Below are positions 42,741 to 52,249 of a DNA stretch of 64,000 nt, one piece after another. The translations under genes were made by a program, and so were the position numbers. The notes beneath the pieces are model-generated. The model saw only the letters and a list, made by a program, of their open reading frames with translations, did not search any database and was not told the DNA's origin. Each line of letters begins with the position of its first letter. Position 1 is the first letter of the stretch. The DNA comes from Mogibacterium sp. (lineage in GTDB: Bacteria; Bacillota; Clostridia; Peptostreptococcales; Anaerovoracaceae), in the NCBI GenBank assembly GCA_017403955.1, contig JAFRDH010000010.1, forward strand, positions 1-64,000, written 5' to 3'.

Positions 42741-43121
42741 ATCTAGTTATCAAATTAACCTATACCACATTAATTATAGATAAAAATATAACGAACTTCA
42801 ACAGTCAAACACCATATTCTTCCAAATAATAAGAAAAAATATATAAGAATATTAGGATTCAGCAATGTCAAGGATTTCAAGTTCTCTATGCAGTTTTGCA
42901 TAGGATACGGACTGATTTTCCTGCCTTCTGGTTTCATCTGGCTAGGGGTTTTTTTACCACGTATTTTGTTAAAAAAAGCTTGGATGTTCTTTAATAAGTT
43001 CAAAACACTTTTGCACTTTGATTAAGAAAAGCTTAACTAACTTTTTCGAAATTATATAGCCATTACTGCCATTTAGAATTATAATAGCTGTGTTATTATT
43101 CACAGAATATCGGAGGTTGAA
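42741..43121 (+). other. Intergenic region between hndA and the S66 peptidase; possible small RNA
   Basis: No protein gene is supported here. A perfect hairpin, CTATGCA-gttt-TGCATAG, lies at 42886-42903. A second, imperfect hairpin (about 42921-42949) runs into GGGGTTTTTTT at 42946-42957 and looks like a plus-strand terminator with no gene before it, which suggests a small RNA. No convincing promoter for it is seen. A -10-like TATAAT (about 43080-43085), a short hairpin and CGGAGG precede the peptidase start at 43122. Confidence 0.35.
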
Positions 43122-44141
43122 ATGTTTTATCCTAAGTTCCCTCAAGAAGGCGATGTTATCGGTATTTGCGCTCCGAGCGCAGGTGTAGGCGGCAAGTCAG
43201 AGTCATTCGATCTTTCTATGGAAGTATTCCATGAAATCGGTCTTAACACATATGAAACTGACAGTGTGAGGAATGATGACTGCCCTTCTGCTCCTGCATG
43301 GATTCGCGGGGAGGAATTCAACAGTCTCTTTGCGGATGATGATATATCAATAGTAATGAGTGCGTCCGGAGGCGACTTCACTGTGGAGATGCTTCCTTAC
43401 ATCGATCAGGAACTGGTCAGTGCCAAGCCTAAATGGTTTTCCGGTTATTCAGATCCTACAGCTATCGAAATGCTCCTCACTACAAAGCTGGATATTGCAA
43501 CGATCTACGGCGTGAATGCAGGTGCCTGGGACTGGAGACCGCTCCATGAGTTTCAGGTCAAAGCACTCGAGATCCTGACAGGATACATCACTCCGCAGGA
43601 TTCCTATGAAGAATACTCTGCATCAGGATTTGATGAAGAAGCAGGATGTTATGTCATGGATGCTCCTGTAGAATGGTCATTACTGCGTACATACGACGGA
43701 GAATTCTACGAAGATGATTATCTGGATGTTACAGGCAGACTGATCGGCGGGTGCATAGATGTTATCGACTGGGTCATCGGAACTCCATATGAGGATCTTA
43801 AAGGATTCACAGAAAGGTATAAGGATGACGGATTCATCTGGTTCTTCGACAACTTCGAACTGAATCCTATGAATCTGTTCTATGCTATGGTCAAAATGAA
43901 ATTAATGGGACTCTTCGATGATGCACGAGCTGTTATCTTCGGGCGCGTTTGCTTCCCGGGCGATGCAACTGACATCGACTATCTCGAGCAACTCGAAAGA
44001 GTATTCGGTGAAATGGACGTTCCTGTCATCTGGGGCGCTGACATAGGACACACAAAGCCGTCGATGACGATCATCAACGGCTCTATGGGTTGTCTCAAAT
44101 ATTACGACGGAAAAGCCCGTCTGGAAATGTTTCTTGAATAG
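43122..44141 (+). CDS. S66-family LD-carboxypeptidase (MccF/LdcA-like), 339 aa
   Basis: An S66 serine peptidase: GDVIGICAPSAGVGG at the N-terminus, the nucleophile Ser in WFSGYSDPTAI, catalytic Glu in the IWFFDNFEL region and His in GADIGHTKPSM. No signal peptide, so it is cytoplasmic. Family members cut L,D bonds in murein tetrapeptides during recycling, or cleave acyl-AMP-like antibiotics (MccF). The sequence does not decide between these. The start has CGGAGG. It converges with galT. Confidence 0.88.
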   Translation: MFYPKFPQEGDVIGICAPSAGVGGKSESFDLSMEVFHEIGLNTYETDSVRNDDCPSAPAWIRGEEFNSLFADDDISIVMSASGGDFTVEMLPYIDQELVSAKPKWFSGYSDPTAIEMLLTTKLDIATIYGVNAGAWDWRPLHEFQVKALEILTGYITPQDSYEEYSASGFDEEAGCYVMDAPVEWSLLRTYDGEFYEDDYLDVTGRLIGGCIDVIDWVIGTPYEDLKGFTERYKDDGFIWFFDNFELNPMNLFYAMVKMKLMGLFDDARAVIFGRVCFPGDATDIDYLEQLERVFGEMDVPVIWGADIGHTKPSMTIINGSMGCLKYYDGKARLEMFLE

Positions 44142-44151
44142 TAAGGATACG

Positions 44152-45633
44152 TCAGATCGTATCCAGAAATCTGATAAAAGCAGCTTTGCCGGCTTCGTCT
44201 CTCTTGTACACTCCCGCATGTTCGAGTACCTTGGAGAAAACGATGCCGGTTTCTTTTTTGACTATGTCAAGAGCATTGCTTTCATTTATCTCATAATTGC
44301 TTCTGAACGATTCCGCCCATGCTGCATGTTTAGCTGTGAGTTCATCCGCCTTGAGGTCGGCACCGCTTACAAGTGCTCTCGCTACTGCTTCAAGCTCGCT
44401 CTTCAGTCTTGCAGGAAGTACCGCAAGTCCCATGACCTCTATGAGTCCGATATTCTCCTTCTTGATATGATGAAGTTCTGAATGAGGATGATAGACACCA
44501 AGAGGATGTTCATCAGTCGTAATATTGTTTCTGAGAACCAGATCGAGTTCGTATAGTTCCCCTCTCCTTCTGGCGATCGGCGTGATCGTGTTATGAGGAG
44601 TTCCGTCAGTCTCTGCGAAAATAAGAGCAGATTCATCGGTATATTCTCTCCATGCTGAAAGAACGTGGTCAGCAAGTTCGATAAGTCTTGCAGGATCTTC
44701 CGAAGCTATTCTAAGAACGGACATAGGCCACTTCACGATCCCCGCTTTTACATCTTCAAAGCCTTTGAATACAAAAGGTGTCTCAATTTCTGCCTTAGCC
44801 ATCGCGAATGTGTACCTTCCGCCCTGGAAATGGTCATGAGCCAGGATCGACCCGCCTACAATTGGAAGATCGGCATTAGAACCTACAAAATAGTGCGGGA
44901 ACTGTCTTACAAAATCCAGGAGTTTGCCAAAGCACGCTCTGTCGATCTTCATCGGTGTATGTTCACTGTTAAAGCAAATGCAGTGTTCATTGTAGTAAAC
45001 GTATGGAGAATACTGCAGGAACCATTGTGAGCCGTTGATAGTTACCGGAACGATCCTGTGGTTCTGTCTCGCAGGATGATTGACTCTCCCTGCATATCCT
45101 TCATTTTCAGCGCAGAGCTGGCAAAGAGGATATGCGGATACCGGAAGATCTCTTGCAGCTGCAATCGCCTTAGGGTCTTTCTCCGGTTTGGACAAATTGA
45201 TAGTGATGTCGAGCTCGCCGTATTCCGTCGGAGATTTCCATTTGACGTCTCTCCTTATACGGTCACGTCTGATGTAATTCGTATCTCTGCTGAAGTCGTA
45301 ATACCAGTTGGTAGCGTCTTCAGGGTCTGATTCATATCTCTCAGCGAACTCTTTTCTTACAGCCGCAGGACGCGGTGTGATCCTCCCCATTATCTCCGTA
45401 TCGAACAGATCTCTGTAAACGATGGAATTCTCAGCGATGACACCATTTGCAAATGCATAGTCAGTCAAAGCATCAAGTATCTCTGAGAGTTCAGCCTTTT
45501 CGTCTATTTCGATCTCAGGCAGCGAATCTGCTTTCAACACATCAAGGATCGTGTTGACGGCCCAGATCTCCTCCCCCTGTTCGATCAGTCCCTTTGCCAG
45601 TGCATAATCTCTAAGTGCAATTACGGCATTCAT
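44152..45633 (-). CDS. galT: UDP-glucose-hexose-1-phosphate uridylyltransferase (Gram-positive GalT type), 493 aa
   Basis: GalT of the long Firmicute type (class II): INLSKPEKDPKAIAAA, YPLCQLCAENEGY, FNSEHTPMKIDRACF, GGSILAHDHFQGGRYTFAMA carrying the active-site His, and HPHSELHHIKKENIGLIEVM. It moves UMP between glucose and galactose phosphates in the Leloir pathway. No galK or galE lies next to it. The start has GAGAGGAC, directly after the hairpin at 45656-45685. Confidence 0.93.
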   Translation of the reverse strand: MNAVIALRDYALAKGLIEQGEEIWAVNTILDVLKADSLPEIEIDEKAELSEILDALTDYAFANGVIAENSIVYRDLFDTEIMGRITPRPAAVRKEFAERYESDPEDATNWYYDFSRDTNYIRRDRIRRDVKWKSPTEYGELDITINLSKPEKDPKAIAAARDLPVSAYPLCQLCAENEGYAGRVNHPARQNHRIVPVTINGSQWFLQYSPYVYYNEHCICFNSEHTPMKIDRACFGKLLDFVRQFPHYFVGSNADLPIVGGSILAHDHFQGGRYTFAMAKAEIETPFVFKGFEDVKAGIVKWPMSVLRIASEDPARLIELADHVLSAWREYTDESALIFAETDGTPHNTITPIARRRGELYELDLVLRNNITTDEHPLGVYHPHSELHHIKKENIGLIEVMGLAVLPARLKSELEAVARALVSGADLKADELTAKHAAWAESFRSNYEINESNALDIVKKETGIVFSKVLEHAGVYKRDEAGKAAFIRFLDTI

Positions 45634-45655
45634 TATTATGTCCTCTCTTCATATC

Positions 45656-45685
45656 AAAGCCCCGACCATCAGGCCGGGGCTTTTT
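45656..45685. terminator. Hairpin between hppA and galT
   Basis: AAAGCCCCG and CGGGGCTTT form a strong 9-bp stem. The plus-strand side is followed by a TTTTT tract; the minus-strand side has only TTTGAT before the galT ribosome binding site, so some hppA transcripts may read through into galT. Confidence 0.7.
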
Positions 45686-45705
45686 GCTTTATTCGTATAC
45701 AGTTA

Positions 45706-47823
45706 TTACAGCAGACTTACTGAAGCGATAAGGCCTGCAAATACGATGGATACCATGGATACGAGCTTGATCAGGATGTTGATCGATGGGCCGGATGTAT
45801 CCTTGAACGGGTCGCCGATCGTGTCGCCGACTACAGCAGCCTTATGGTTATCGCTGCCCTTGCCGCCAAAGTTACCAGCTTCGATGTACTTCTTAGCATT
45901 GTCCCATGCTCCACCGGAGTTAGCCATGAAGATAGCCATGATAAATCCGGAAACAGTAGCACCGCAGAGCATTCCGACTACTCCGAGTCCTCCGAGGATA
46001 AGTCCTGTGATGATAGGAGCTGCGATACCTACGCAAGCAGGGAGAATCATTTCCTTGAGTGAAGCCTTTGAGCAGAGGTCTACACAACGAGCATAGTCAG
46101 CTTCTGCTTTACCTTCCATAAGTCCAGGGATCTCCTTGAACTGACGTCTTACTTCTACTACTACGCTCTGAGCGGCACGGTTAACAGCACCCATTGTCAG
46201 AGCTGAGAAGAGGAACGGCAGGCAAGCGCCGATGAAGAGTCCGACGAGGACCTTAGGGTCGAGCAGGTTGAGCTGCAGATCCTGTCCATCAGGCATGTAA
46301 ACGAGCAGTTTCTCTTTGAAGTTAGCGATCAGAGCGAGAGCTGTCATTCCAGCAGAACCGATAGCGAAGCCCTTACCTGTAGCAGCTGTTGTGTTGCCGA
46401 GTGAGTCAAGAGCATCTGTTCTCTGACGAACTTCAGGTGGAAGTCCTGCCATTTCAGCGATACCGCCGGCATTATCAGCAACAGGTCCGTAAGCGTCTGT
46501 AGCAAGTGTGATACCGAGTGTTGAAAGCATTCCTACAGCAGCGAGGGAAATACCATAGAGTCCGATGCTTGATGGAGCAACGTCTACAGGGCAAAGTCCT
46601 GAGCAGTAGTATGCGATAATAATAGCTGCACCTACGATGAGGATCGGCAGAGTTGTTGACATCATTCCTGTGCCGAGTCCGCTGATGATAAGTGTAGCGG
46701 TACCTGTCTGAGAAGACTCAGCGATCTTCTGAGTAGGCTTGTAAGTATCTGAAGTGTAGTACTCTGTGCAGAGTCCGATCAGAACGCCTGCAGCAAGTCC
46801 TGCGATGATAGCAAGATAGAGTCCGTAGAACTCTTTTCCGAAGAGCCACCATACGAGGATGAATGAGAAAATTGCAGTAGCAATAGCCGAGAAGTTAGTT
46901 CCGCGGCGGAGAGCTGCGAGAAGGTTCTTCTGGCTTGCGCCTTCCTTAGTCTGTACGAAGAATGAGCCGATTATCGAGAATACTACTCCGACAGCTGCCA
47001 TAAGAAGCGGCAGAGCTACAGACTTAACTCCGAGACCGGATGCATAGAATGCGATAGCACCAAGTGCGCATGTGGAAACCATGGAACCAACATAGGATTC
47101 ATAGAGGTCGGCTCCCATACCTGCTACGTCACCAACGTTATCTCCAACGTTGTCTGCGATTACAGCAGGGTTACGAGGGTCATCCTCAGGGATACCGGCT
47201 TCTACCTTACCTACAAGGTCAGCTCCTACGTCAGCAGCCTTTGTAAAGATACCGCCGCCTACACGGGCGAAAAGTGCCATTGAAGAAGCTCCCATTCCGA
47301 AGGTTACCATTGCAGCTGTGATGTTCTCGAGAGTTTCGTGGAATACGAGGTCTAGAAGAGCATACCACAGAGAAATATCAAGCAGTCCGAGTCCGACTAC
47401 TGTGAATCCCATTACGGATCCTGCTGAGAATGCAACTCTGAGTCCCTTATTCAGACTCTGCTGAGCTGCGCATGCTGTACGGTCATTAGCACGTGTAGCG
47501 ATGCTCATTCCGATGTAGCCCGAAAGACCGGAGAAGAAACCGCCTGTGATAAATGCGAATGGTACATACCATGTCAGCTTGTGTGCAGCTGCCATTCCGC
47601 AGAGCACGCAGAACATGAAAATGAAGAAAATGATTACTGTACGATACTGGCGCTTGAGGAAAGCACTTGCTCCTGTACGTACGAATCTGGATATCTGTTT
47701 CATCCGGTCTGTACCCTCATCAGAGTTAAGAACCTTCTTAGCCTGAGCATAGGCGAAGATGAGTGCGCAGATCGAAGCAAACAGACTTATCCAATACAGA
47801 TGAGATAACAAATACTCTTGCAT
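45706..47823 (-). CDS. hppA: Membrane-bound ion-translocating pyrophosphatase, 705 aa
   Basis: About 16 membrane helices and the substrate-site signature [20 protein letters not shown] followed by the Asp-rich [19 protein letters not shown] carries Ala at the site where K+-independent H+-pumps have Lys, so this is a K+-dependent type, often Na+-pumping. ATG 47823 was chosen for GGAGGCAATC upstream. It uses PPi to energise the membrane, fitting a Na+-based economy together with Mrp and NhaC and the PPi-forming PPDK reaction. Confidence 0.95.
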   Translation of the reverse strand: MQEYLLSHLYWISLFASICALIFAYAQAKKVLNSDEGTDRMKQISRFVRTGASAFLKRQYRTVIIFFIFMFCVLCGMAAAHKLTWYVPFAFITGGFFSGLSGYIGMSIATRANDRTACAAQQSLNKGLRVAFSAGSVMGFTVVGLGLLDISLWYALLDLVFHETLENITAAMVTFGMGASSMALFARVGGGIFTKAADVGADLVGKVEAGIPEDDPRNPAVIADNVGDNVGDVAGMGADLYESYVGSMVSTCALGAIAFYASGLGVKSVALPLLMAAVGVVFSIIGSFFVQTKEGASQKNLLAALRRGTNFSAIATAIFSFILVWWLFGKEFYGLYLAIIAGLAAGVLIGLCTEYYTSDTYKPTQKIAESSQTGTATLIISGLGTGMMSTTLPILIVGAAIIIAYYCSGLCPVDVAPSSIGLYGISLAAVGMLSTLGITLATDAYGPVADNAGGIAEMAGLPPEVRQRTDALDSLGNTTAATGKGFAIGSAGMTALALIANFKEKLLVYMPDGQDLQLNLLDPKVLVGLFIGACLPFLFSALTMGAVNRAAQSVVVEVRRQFKEIPGLMEGKAEADYARCVDLCSKASLKEMILPACVGIAAPIITGLILGGLGVVGMLCGATVSGFIMAIFMANSGGAWDNAKKYIEAGNFGGKGSDNHKAAVVGDTIGDPFKDTSGPSINILIKLVSMVSIVFAGLIASVSLL

Positions 47824-47914
47824 TTTTGATTGCCTCCTTAACAATACTGCAACAATTCAACCTACCAACAAAAATAACTGCTGATATTTCATACATATAG
47901 CTATGCATATAGCT

Positions 47915-47942
47915 ATTATACTATTACATCCCCTATCCTCAA
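47915..47942 (-). promoter_or_regulatory. Promoter of hppA
   Basis: Minus strand: -35 TTGAGG (47937-47942), 16-bp spacer, -10 TATAAT (47915-47920). The presumed start region just downstream carries ATAGCTAT twice, a self-complementary pair that could be an operator or a leader hairpin. Confidence 0.65.
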
Positions 47943-48110
47943 CAGTATTTCTATGTAATAAATTGTTTTTTAGTGTTTCTTAAGTATAACAGATTGCTTG
48001 AAAAATACAACAAAACAAACAAAAAATTTTGTTTTTTTGACAGTAATAAAAAAATGCATTTTTGTATCCCGGCACAAAAACGCACCGCCTTTTTGTGTCA
48101 TCAAGCCACA

Positions 48111-48145
48111 AGTGTGTCATCGGGGACGGTTCTTTCTGACACACT
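48111..48145. repeat. Palindromic REP-like element
   Basis: 9-bp perfect inverted repeat AGTGTGTCA / TGACACACT around a 17-nt core containing GGGGACGGTTC. Elements with GTGTCA arms and a GGGGACGG core are familiar to me as dispersed REP-like repeats in Clostridia and other bacteria, in some cases near IS200-like transposases. Only one copy lies in this window and no transposase is present. Confidence 0.55.
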
Positions 48146-48201
48146 TTCAGAACACTGCGTCTATCCTGCACACCTGAATAAGTTCTCGCACTGAAAACGT
48201 G

Positions 48202-48233
48202 AAGATCCCCGGTACATATTGACCGGGGATCTT
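48202..48233. terminator. Long hairpin downstream of the BspA-like gene
   Basis: AAGATCCCCGGT and ACCGGGGATCTT form a perfect 12-bp stem with an 8-nt loop. T-tracts on both sides are short. It lies about 150 bp past the stop at 48382. Confidence 0.55.
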
Positions 48234-48381
48234 TTAATGTAACTGGATTAATTCAAAATGTCATAATGATATTCTTCACTTAAGCAATCCCATTTTTTAG
48301 TTATAAGAGAAACATACTTACTTCAACTGCATCCTCTTTGTTTGTACATTTTAAGATATAGCCACAGCATCGAGCAATTCA

Positions 48382-51300
48382 CTATTTAGTCTTGACAGGC
48401 TTGCGTTTAGACCACTTGGAGACATGTACCACGCTACCTACTTTCTTATAGGCCCTGACCCTGACATAGTATTTTTTCTTTGCCTTAAGTTTTTTGAGCT
48501 TCTTTGAGATCGTTGTTTTCTTTACAGTGACAGTTTTAACGCCTTTCTTAAATGATTTATCTGTACTATACTGAATCTGGATTTTTGCGATTTTATTAAG
48601 GTTTTTCTTACTTAGTTTCTTCCACTTGATTGTAAAGGACTTTTTAGCAGGTTTTATCGTTAATATCTTGATTGCAGGAAGATCAATTAACTCTTTTTTA
48701 TGAGTTATGGCTGAGTTAGAAGAGCTGCTCCCAGGTGTAGGTTCTACTGTCTGTCCGCCTGAATCTGTTCCACTCGACTTCTTTACAACCCGGAAGGATG
48801 CAGTCATCTCTCCCGTATAGTCACCTGTCCCACTTATATACGCTGTTCCCGTATTCTGTGTAACGTTGAAAAGAACCGTATAGTCTTTATATTCTACAAG
48901 ATCTTTTCCGTTATACTTCAAAATTATCTGTGGTTCAAAAGTGTTATCATCATATTCACAATCAGAAATCGTGACGGATGCATTATTGATGTCGATAGCC
49001 GTGCCTCTATGATATATGAATATCGCTTCAGCACCATAATCAGCAGTGATATCTATGTTGGCTTCTATTGGATCATAACCGTCAACATCAGGCGCATCTA
49101 CAGAGACAATTTGACCATATTCAGATTCAGCAGAAATGTCATTTCTTATGCGATTTCCTTTTTCATCGATACATTTTATTGTATACGAACAAGCGTTGTT
49201 GAACGTAACATCATATTCTTCCTCAAAACCCATATATGCAATTACTGCTTTTGAATTGCCCGGCACTCTTTCTCTGAAGAAGCAAACTGAATCTTCAGTA
49301 ACATCTTTCTCTGTGCCATCCTGGTATATGGCAAAAACCTTCATGCCTGAACTATCTGCATCATCATCAAGTTCATAAGCAGTTTTATCCGGATAAGCAT
49401 CAACTTTTATCCCAACAACTTCCGGTTCTTTTACATCTGTATTGATACCTGCGTCTGCAGCATATTCATTTACTATTGTTGACTCCCCAGCATTGATCGT
49501 GAGGTCATTGCTGCAATCAACAAACACTTCCTCGCCCAAAGAAGGATCATCTTCAATAAACACTTCTCTGAGTCCAGAGCATCCACAGAAAGCATTGTCG
49601 CCTATACTCTTTACAGATTGAGGAATGAATAGATAATTAATATCTGTGACGGTATCAAATGCATTGCTGTCCACAGCTGCTACATTTAATTCATCGACCT
49701 TCTCTGGAAGATCAATGAATGAATACTCCTCATCAGTGTTCTGTAATGCCTTTGATCGAAGTGTTCTATTACCTGTCGAAGAAACACCCTTAAGGATAGC
49801 TACGCCATTTTCAATCCTGTATACATACGGCATATTAGCATTTCTTAAACAATTTTTAATATACTGATCGTAATTTAGCAATCTACTGCAACCGTCATAG
49901 ATTATACTAATTTTTCTTGCCTGTTCTTTCGTTCCCACCTTTTCCGCATAAGGAACACCCTGTTTCAGTGTTTCCATCTTGAGAGTATAAAGGATTTTGT
50001 AGTCGCTCCTCAATTTTGCCGGATCTTTCCCGAGTCCATCACGGTAATTTAGAATTATTTCCGCATATTTTTTAATCAACGCTTTATCAATAATATTATA
50101 GTTCCGTGAGATAATAGCTAATTTGTTCATATCATCAATGGTTGAACCAGGAATCAAATAACTTATCCCTTTGCACGCGAGATCACCAAAGAAAAACAAA
50201 CCACCTGTAGATTTATCAACTCCTTTGGAAATCAGTTCCTTGGCCTGAGAAGCAACTAAATCCTGCATCATATGATCAAAGAACTCTGCTCCGTATCTTC
50301 TTGGATCATTAAGCTTATTTTTTATTCGTTTAAGTCCTCTGTAAATCGGAGTATCCTTGTCATCTCTGAATTCATTAAGGAGATAATCCACTGTTGCTTC
50401 ATTAATCTGTTCGGTAGCTAAACCTGCAATGATCGCATCACCGGCATCTATTCCGTATTGTGCCAAATCGATAATATCGTCAGAAGTATCTGAATACTTT
50501 TTCTGACCTTTTAGTATATTTTTTACTGCTTTTTCGGAATATGTTTTGCTTTTCCCAGACATCTCAGCATATTTATCGACAAGTTTTTTAATTTCTGAAT
50601 CGAATTTATAAAAATTCTTAGGTAAGGAATATGCGAAGTCCATCCAAGTAAAATTCTGGTTGCTAAATTCTATAACTTCTGTCAGAGTGTCGTCATTTCC
50701 TTGTACGGTAAGCATTAGTTCTCTAGCAATCTCTTCCTCTAGTTCATCCTCATGTGGTGTTTTCCCGTTCAGATGTGTTAAAAAAGTAATAAAATTTTTA
50801 CCCGCTCCTTGTCTCAATGTAGTCTTCAATGCAGATAGCGTTAAGTGATTACTTACTCTATTCCATATGATCTCATACTCAACGTCCGCCAACTTTCCAA
50901 CAATTGATTTAAATGCTCTATTGTTGAGGTAATAAGCATATTCGCCGTAAAGCATCTCCTCGGTTACATTATTGTTCACTATATATACAGGTTCATCTCT
51001 TACCAGAACCATGCTCGGTCCATTTTTCGGCAATGCTGAATATTGTCCGCCATTTAAATCATACATCACACCACCAAGCGGTATGTCTAAATTAACATTT
51101 CTAGGAGTAATTAGTGTTTTCAGATTGTAACGTTGAATCATACCACTTGCGTTAGTTACAGAGCTCATATCAAAGCTGCTCAAATCCAACTCTTTCAGAT
51201 GCGTGCATCTGGAGAACAATAATTCCATATTTAATACATTACTTGTATCAAAAGAACTGACATCAAGAGATTCGAGGTCTTCACAGCCATCAAACATTTG

Positions 51301-52122
51301 CGTCATATATAAAACATTCTTCGTATCAAAACTACTTATATTTAAGTTCTTAAGTCTAAAGCAACCGCGAAACATCCAGCCCATGTGAACAACATTGCTT
51401 GTATCAAAATTGCTCAAATCTAGTGTAGTCAAATAAGGAATCGATTCAAACATACTACCCATAAATCTAACATTACTTGTATCAAAACCCGAAACATCCA
51501 ACTCAGTTATTTGACCACAACCAGAAAACATAAAATCCATCGATTCTGCCTTCGATGTATCAAGTTTTGAAAGATCTATATTGCTCAGGCTGTCGCAATC
51601 CCTGAACATTGACGAAAAACCAACTGCTTGCGATGTATCAAATTGTGAAAGATCTATATTGCTCAGGCTTTTACAATTATCGAACATTCCTGAGAAGTCA
51701 ATTACTTTGCTAGTATCAATGTCTGCAAAATTGATACTAGCGAGCTTATTACAGTTTTCGAAAAGTCCTTCAAGGCTTGTAGTATTGGATGTGCTGAGGT
51801 TTGTAAAATCAATACTTTTGAGACTATTACAGTCATAAAACATATAGTCCAGTGCACCGTTGCTTATTACATTTCCTTCAAATCTGCAACTTGTTAACAA
51901 CGCGTCTTTCCATGGCCAATCAAGATCATCATCGGGATCAATATAATCAAATTCCTGATTATACCCGTCCTTTCCTATAATCAGTTCATGCTCAGAAGTA
52001 ATACGCCAGTTAACGCCATGGAACACACCTGAAAGTATATCATCTTCTGCACAAACAATCTGTGCAGAGGCAATCAACATCATCAGCGTGATTACGACTA
52101 TAAAAATCTTTTGCCTATTCAT
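48382..52122 (-). CDS. Secreted BspA-like multidomain surface protein, 1246 aa
   Basis: ATG 52122 follows AAGGAGAAT. A signal peptide is at 1-26 (cut after SAQIVCA). About ten DUF285/BspA repeats of the type F-D-T-S-(N/K)-V-x-x-M-x-x-M-F lie at about 85-330. A helical region of unknown type is at about 390-750, LRR_5-like BspA repeats at about 770-880, an Ig-like domain at about 910-980, a MucBP-like domain (about 985-1050), a short beta domain and a C-terminal FnIII-like domain with KKLKAKKKYYVRVRAYK. No LPxTG motif, SLH or TM anchor is seen. Such proteins mediate binding to host or other cells in oral and gut anaerobes. Confidence 0.82.
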   Translation of the reverse strand: MNRQKIFIVVITLMMLIASAQIVCAEDDILSGVFHGVNWRITSEHELIIGKDGYNQEFDYIDPDDDLDWPWKDALLTSCRFEGNVISNGALDYMFYDCNSLKSIDFTNLSTSNTTSLEGLFENCNKLASINFADIDTSKVIDFSGMFDNCKSLSNIDLSQFDTSQAVGFSSMFRDCDSLSNIDLSKLDTSKAESMDFMFSGCGQITELDVSGFDTSNVRFMGSMFESIPYLTTLDLSNFDTSNVVHMGWMFRGCFRLKNLNISSFDTKNVLYMTQMFDGCEDLESLDVSSFDTSNVLNMELLFSRCTHLKELDLSSFDMSSVTNASGMIQRYNLKTLITPRNVNLDIPLGGVMYDLNGGQYSALPKNGPSMVLVRDEPVYIVNNNVTEEMLYGEYAYYLNNRAFKSIVGKLADVEYEIIWNRVSNHLTLSALKTTLRQGAGKNFITFLTHLNGKTPHEDELEEEIARELMLTVQGNDDTLTEVIEFSNQNFTWMDFAYSLPKNFYKFDSEIKKLVDKYAEMSGKSKTYSEKAVKNILKGQKKYSDTSDDIIDLAQYGIDAGDAIIAGLATEQINEATVDYLLNEFRDDKDTPIYRGLKRIKNKLNDPRRYGAEFFDHMMQDLVASQAKELISKGVDKSTGGLFFFGDLACKGISYLIPGSTIDDMNKLAIISRNYNIIDKALIKKYAEIILNYRDGLGKDPAKLRSDYKILYTLKMETLKQGVPYAEKVGTKEQARKISIIYDGCSRLLNYDQYIKNCLRNANMPYVYRIENGVAILKGVSSTGNRTLRSKALQNTDEEYSFIDLPEKVDELNVAAVDSNAFDTVTDINYLFIPQSVKSIGDNAFCGCSGLREVFIEDDPSLGEEVFVDCSNDLTINAGESTIVNEYAADAGINTDVKEPEVVGIKVDAYPDKTAYELDDDADSSGMKVFAIYQDGTEKDVTEDSVCFFRERVPGNSKAVIAYMGFEEEYDVTFNNACSYTIKCIDEKGNRIRNDISAESEYGQIVSVDAPDVDGYDPIEANIDITADYGAEAIFIYHRGTAIDINNASVTISDCEYDDNTFEPQIILKYNGKDLVEYKDYTVLFNVTQNTGTAYISGTGDYTGEMTASFRVVKKSSGTDSGGQTVEPTPGSSSSNSAITHKKELIDLPAIKILTIKPAKKSFTIKWKKLSKKNLNKIAKIQIQYSTDKSFKKGVKTVTVKKTTISKKLKKLKAKKKYYVRVRAYKKVGSVVHVSKWSKRKPVKTK

Positions 52123-52249
52123 ACCTATTCTCCTTAACTTGCTATACAATCAGGAATAAAACAAATCATGTTTTCTGTGACCTATTTCAAATGCAGGAAT
52201 ACAATTAATACGATCCATTCCGGAAAACAAAAGGACTTATTGATATTAG

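Larger units (their letters stand above)
47824..48381. other. Intergenic region between hppA and the BspA-like gene
   Basis: Contains the hppA promoter (47915-47942) with two ATAGCTAT copies in the leader, a very A/T-rich stretch (about 47960-48060), a palindromic repeat element at 48111-48145, and a 12-bp-stem hairpin at 48202-48233. No protein gene is supported. Confidence 0.6.

Noticed and set aside
42770-43003. A 77-codon minus-strand frame upstream of the hydrogenase operon
   Set aside because: TTG start without ribosome binding site, no recognisable pattern, and it overlaps the hairpins of the possible small RNA.
47980-48171. A 63-codon minus-strand frame over the REP-like palindrome
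   Set aside because: It is made of repeat sequence and A/T-rich spacer, with no start signals.
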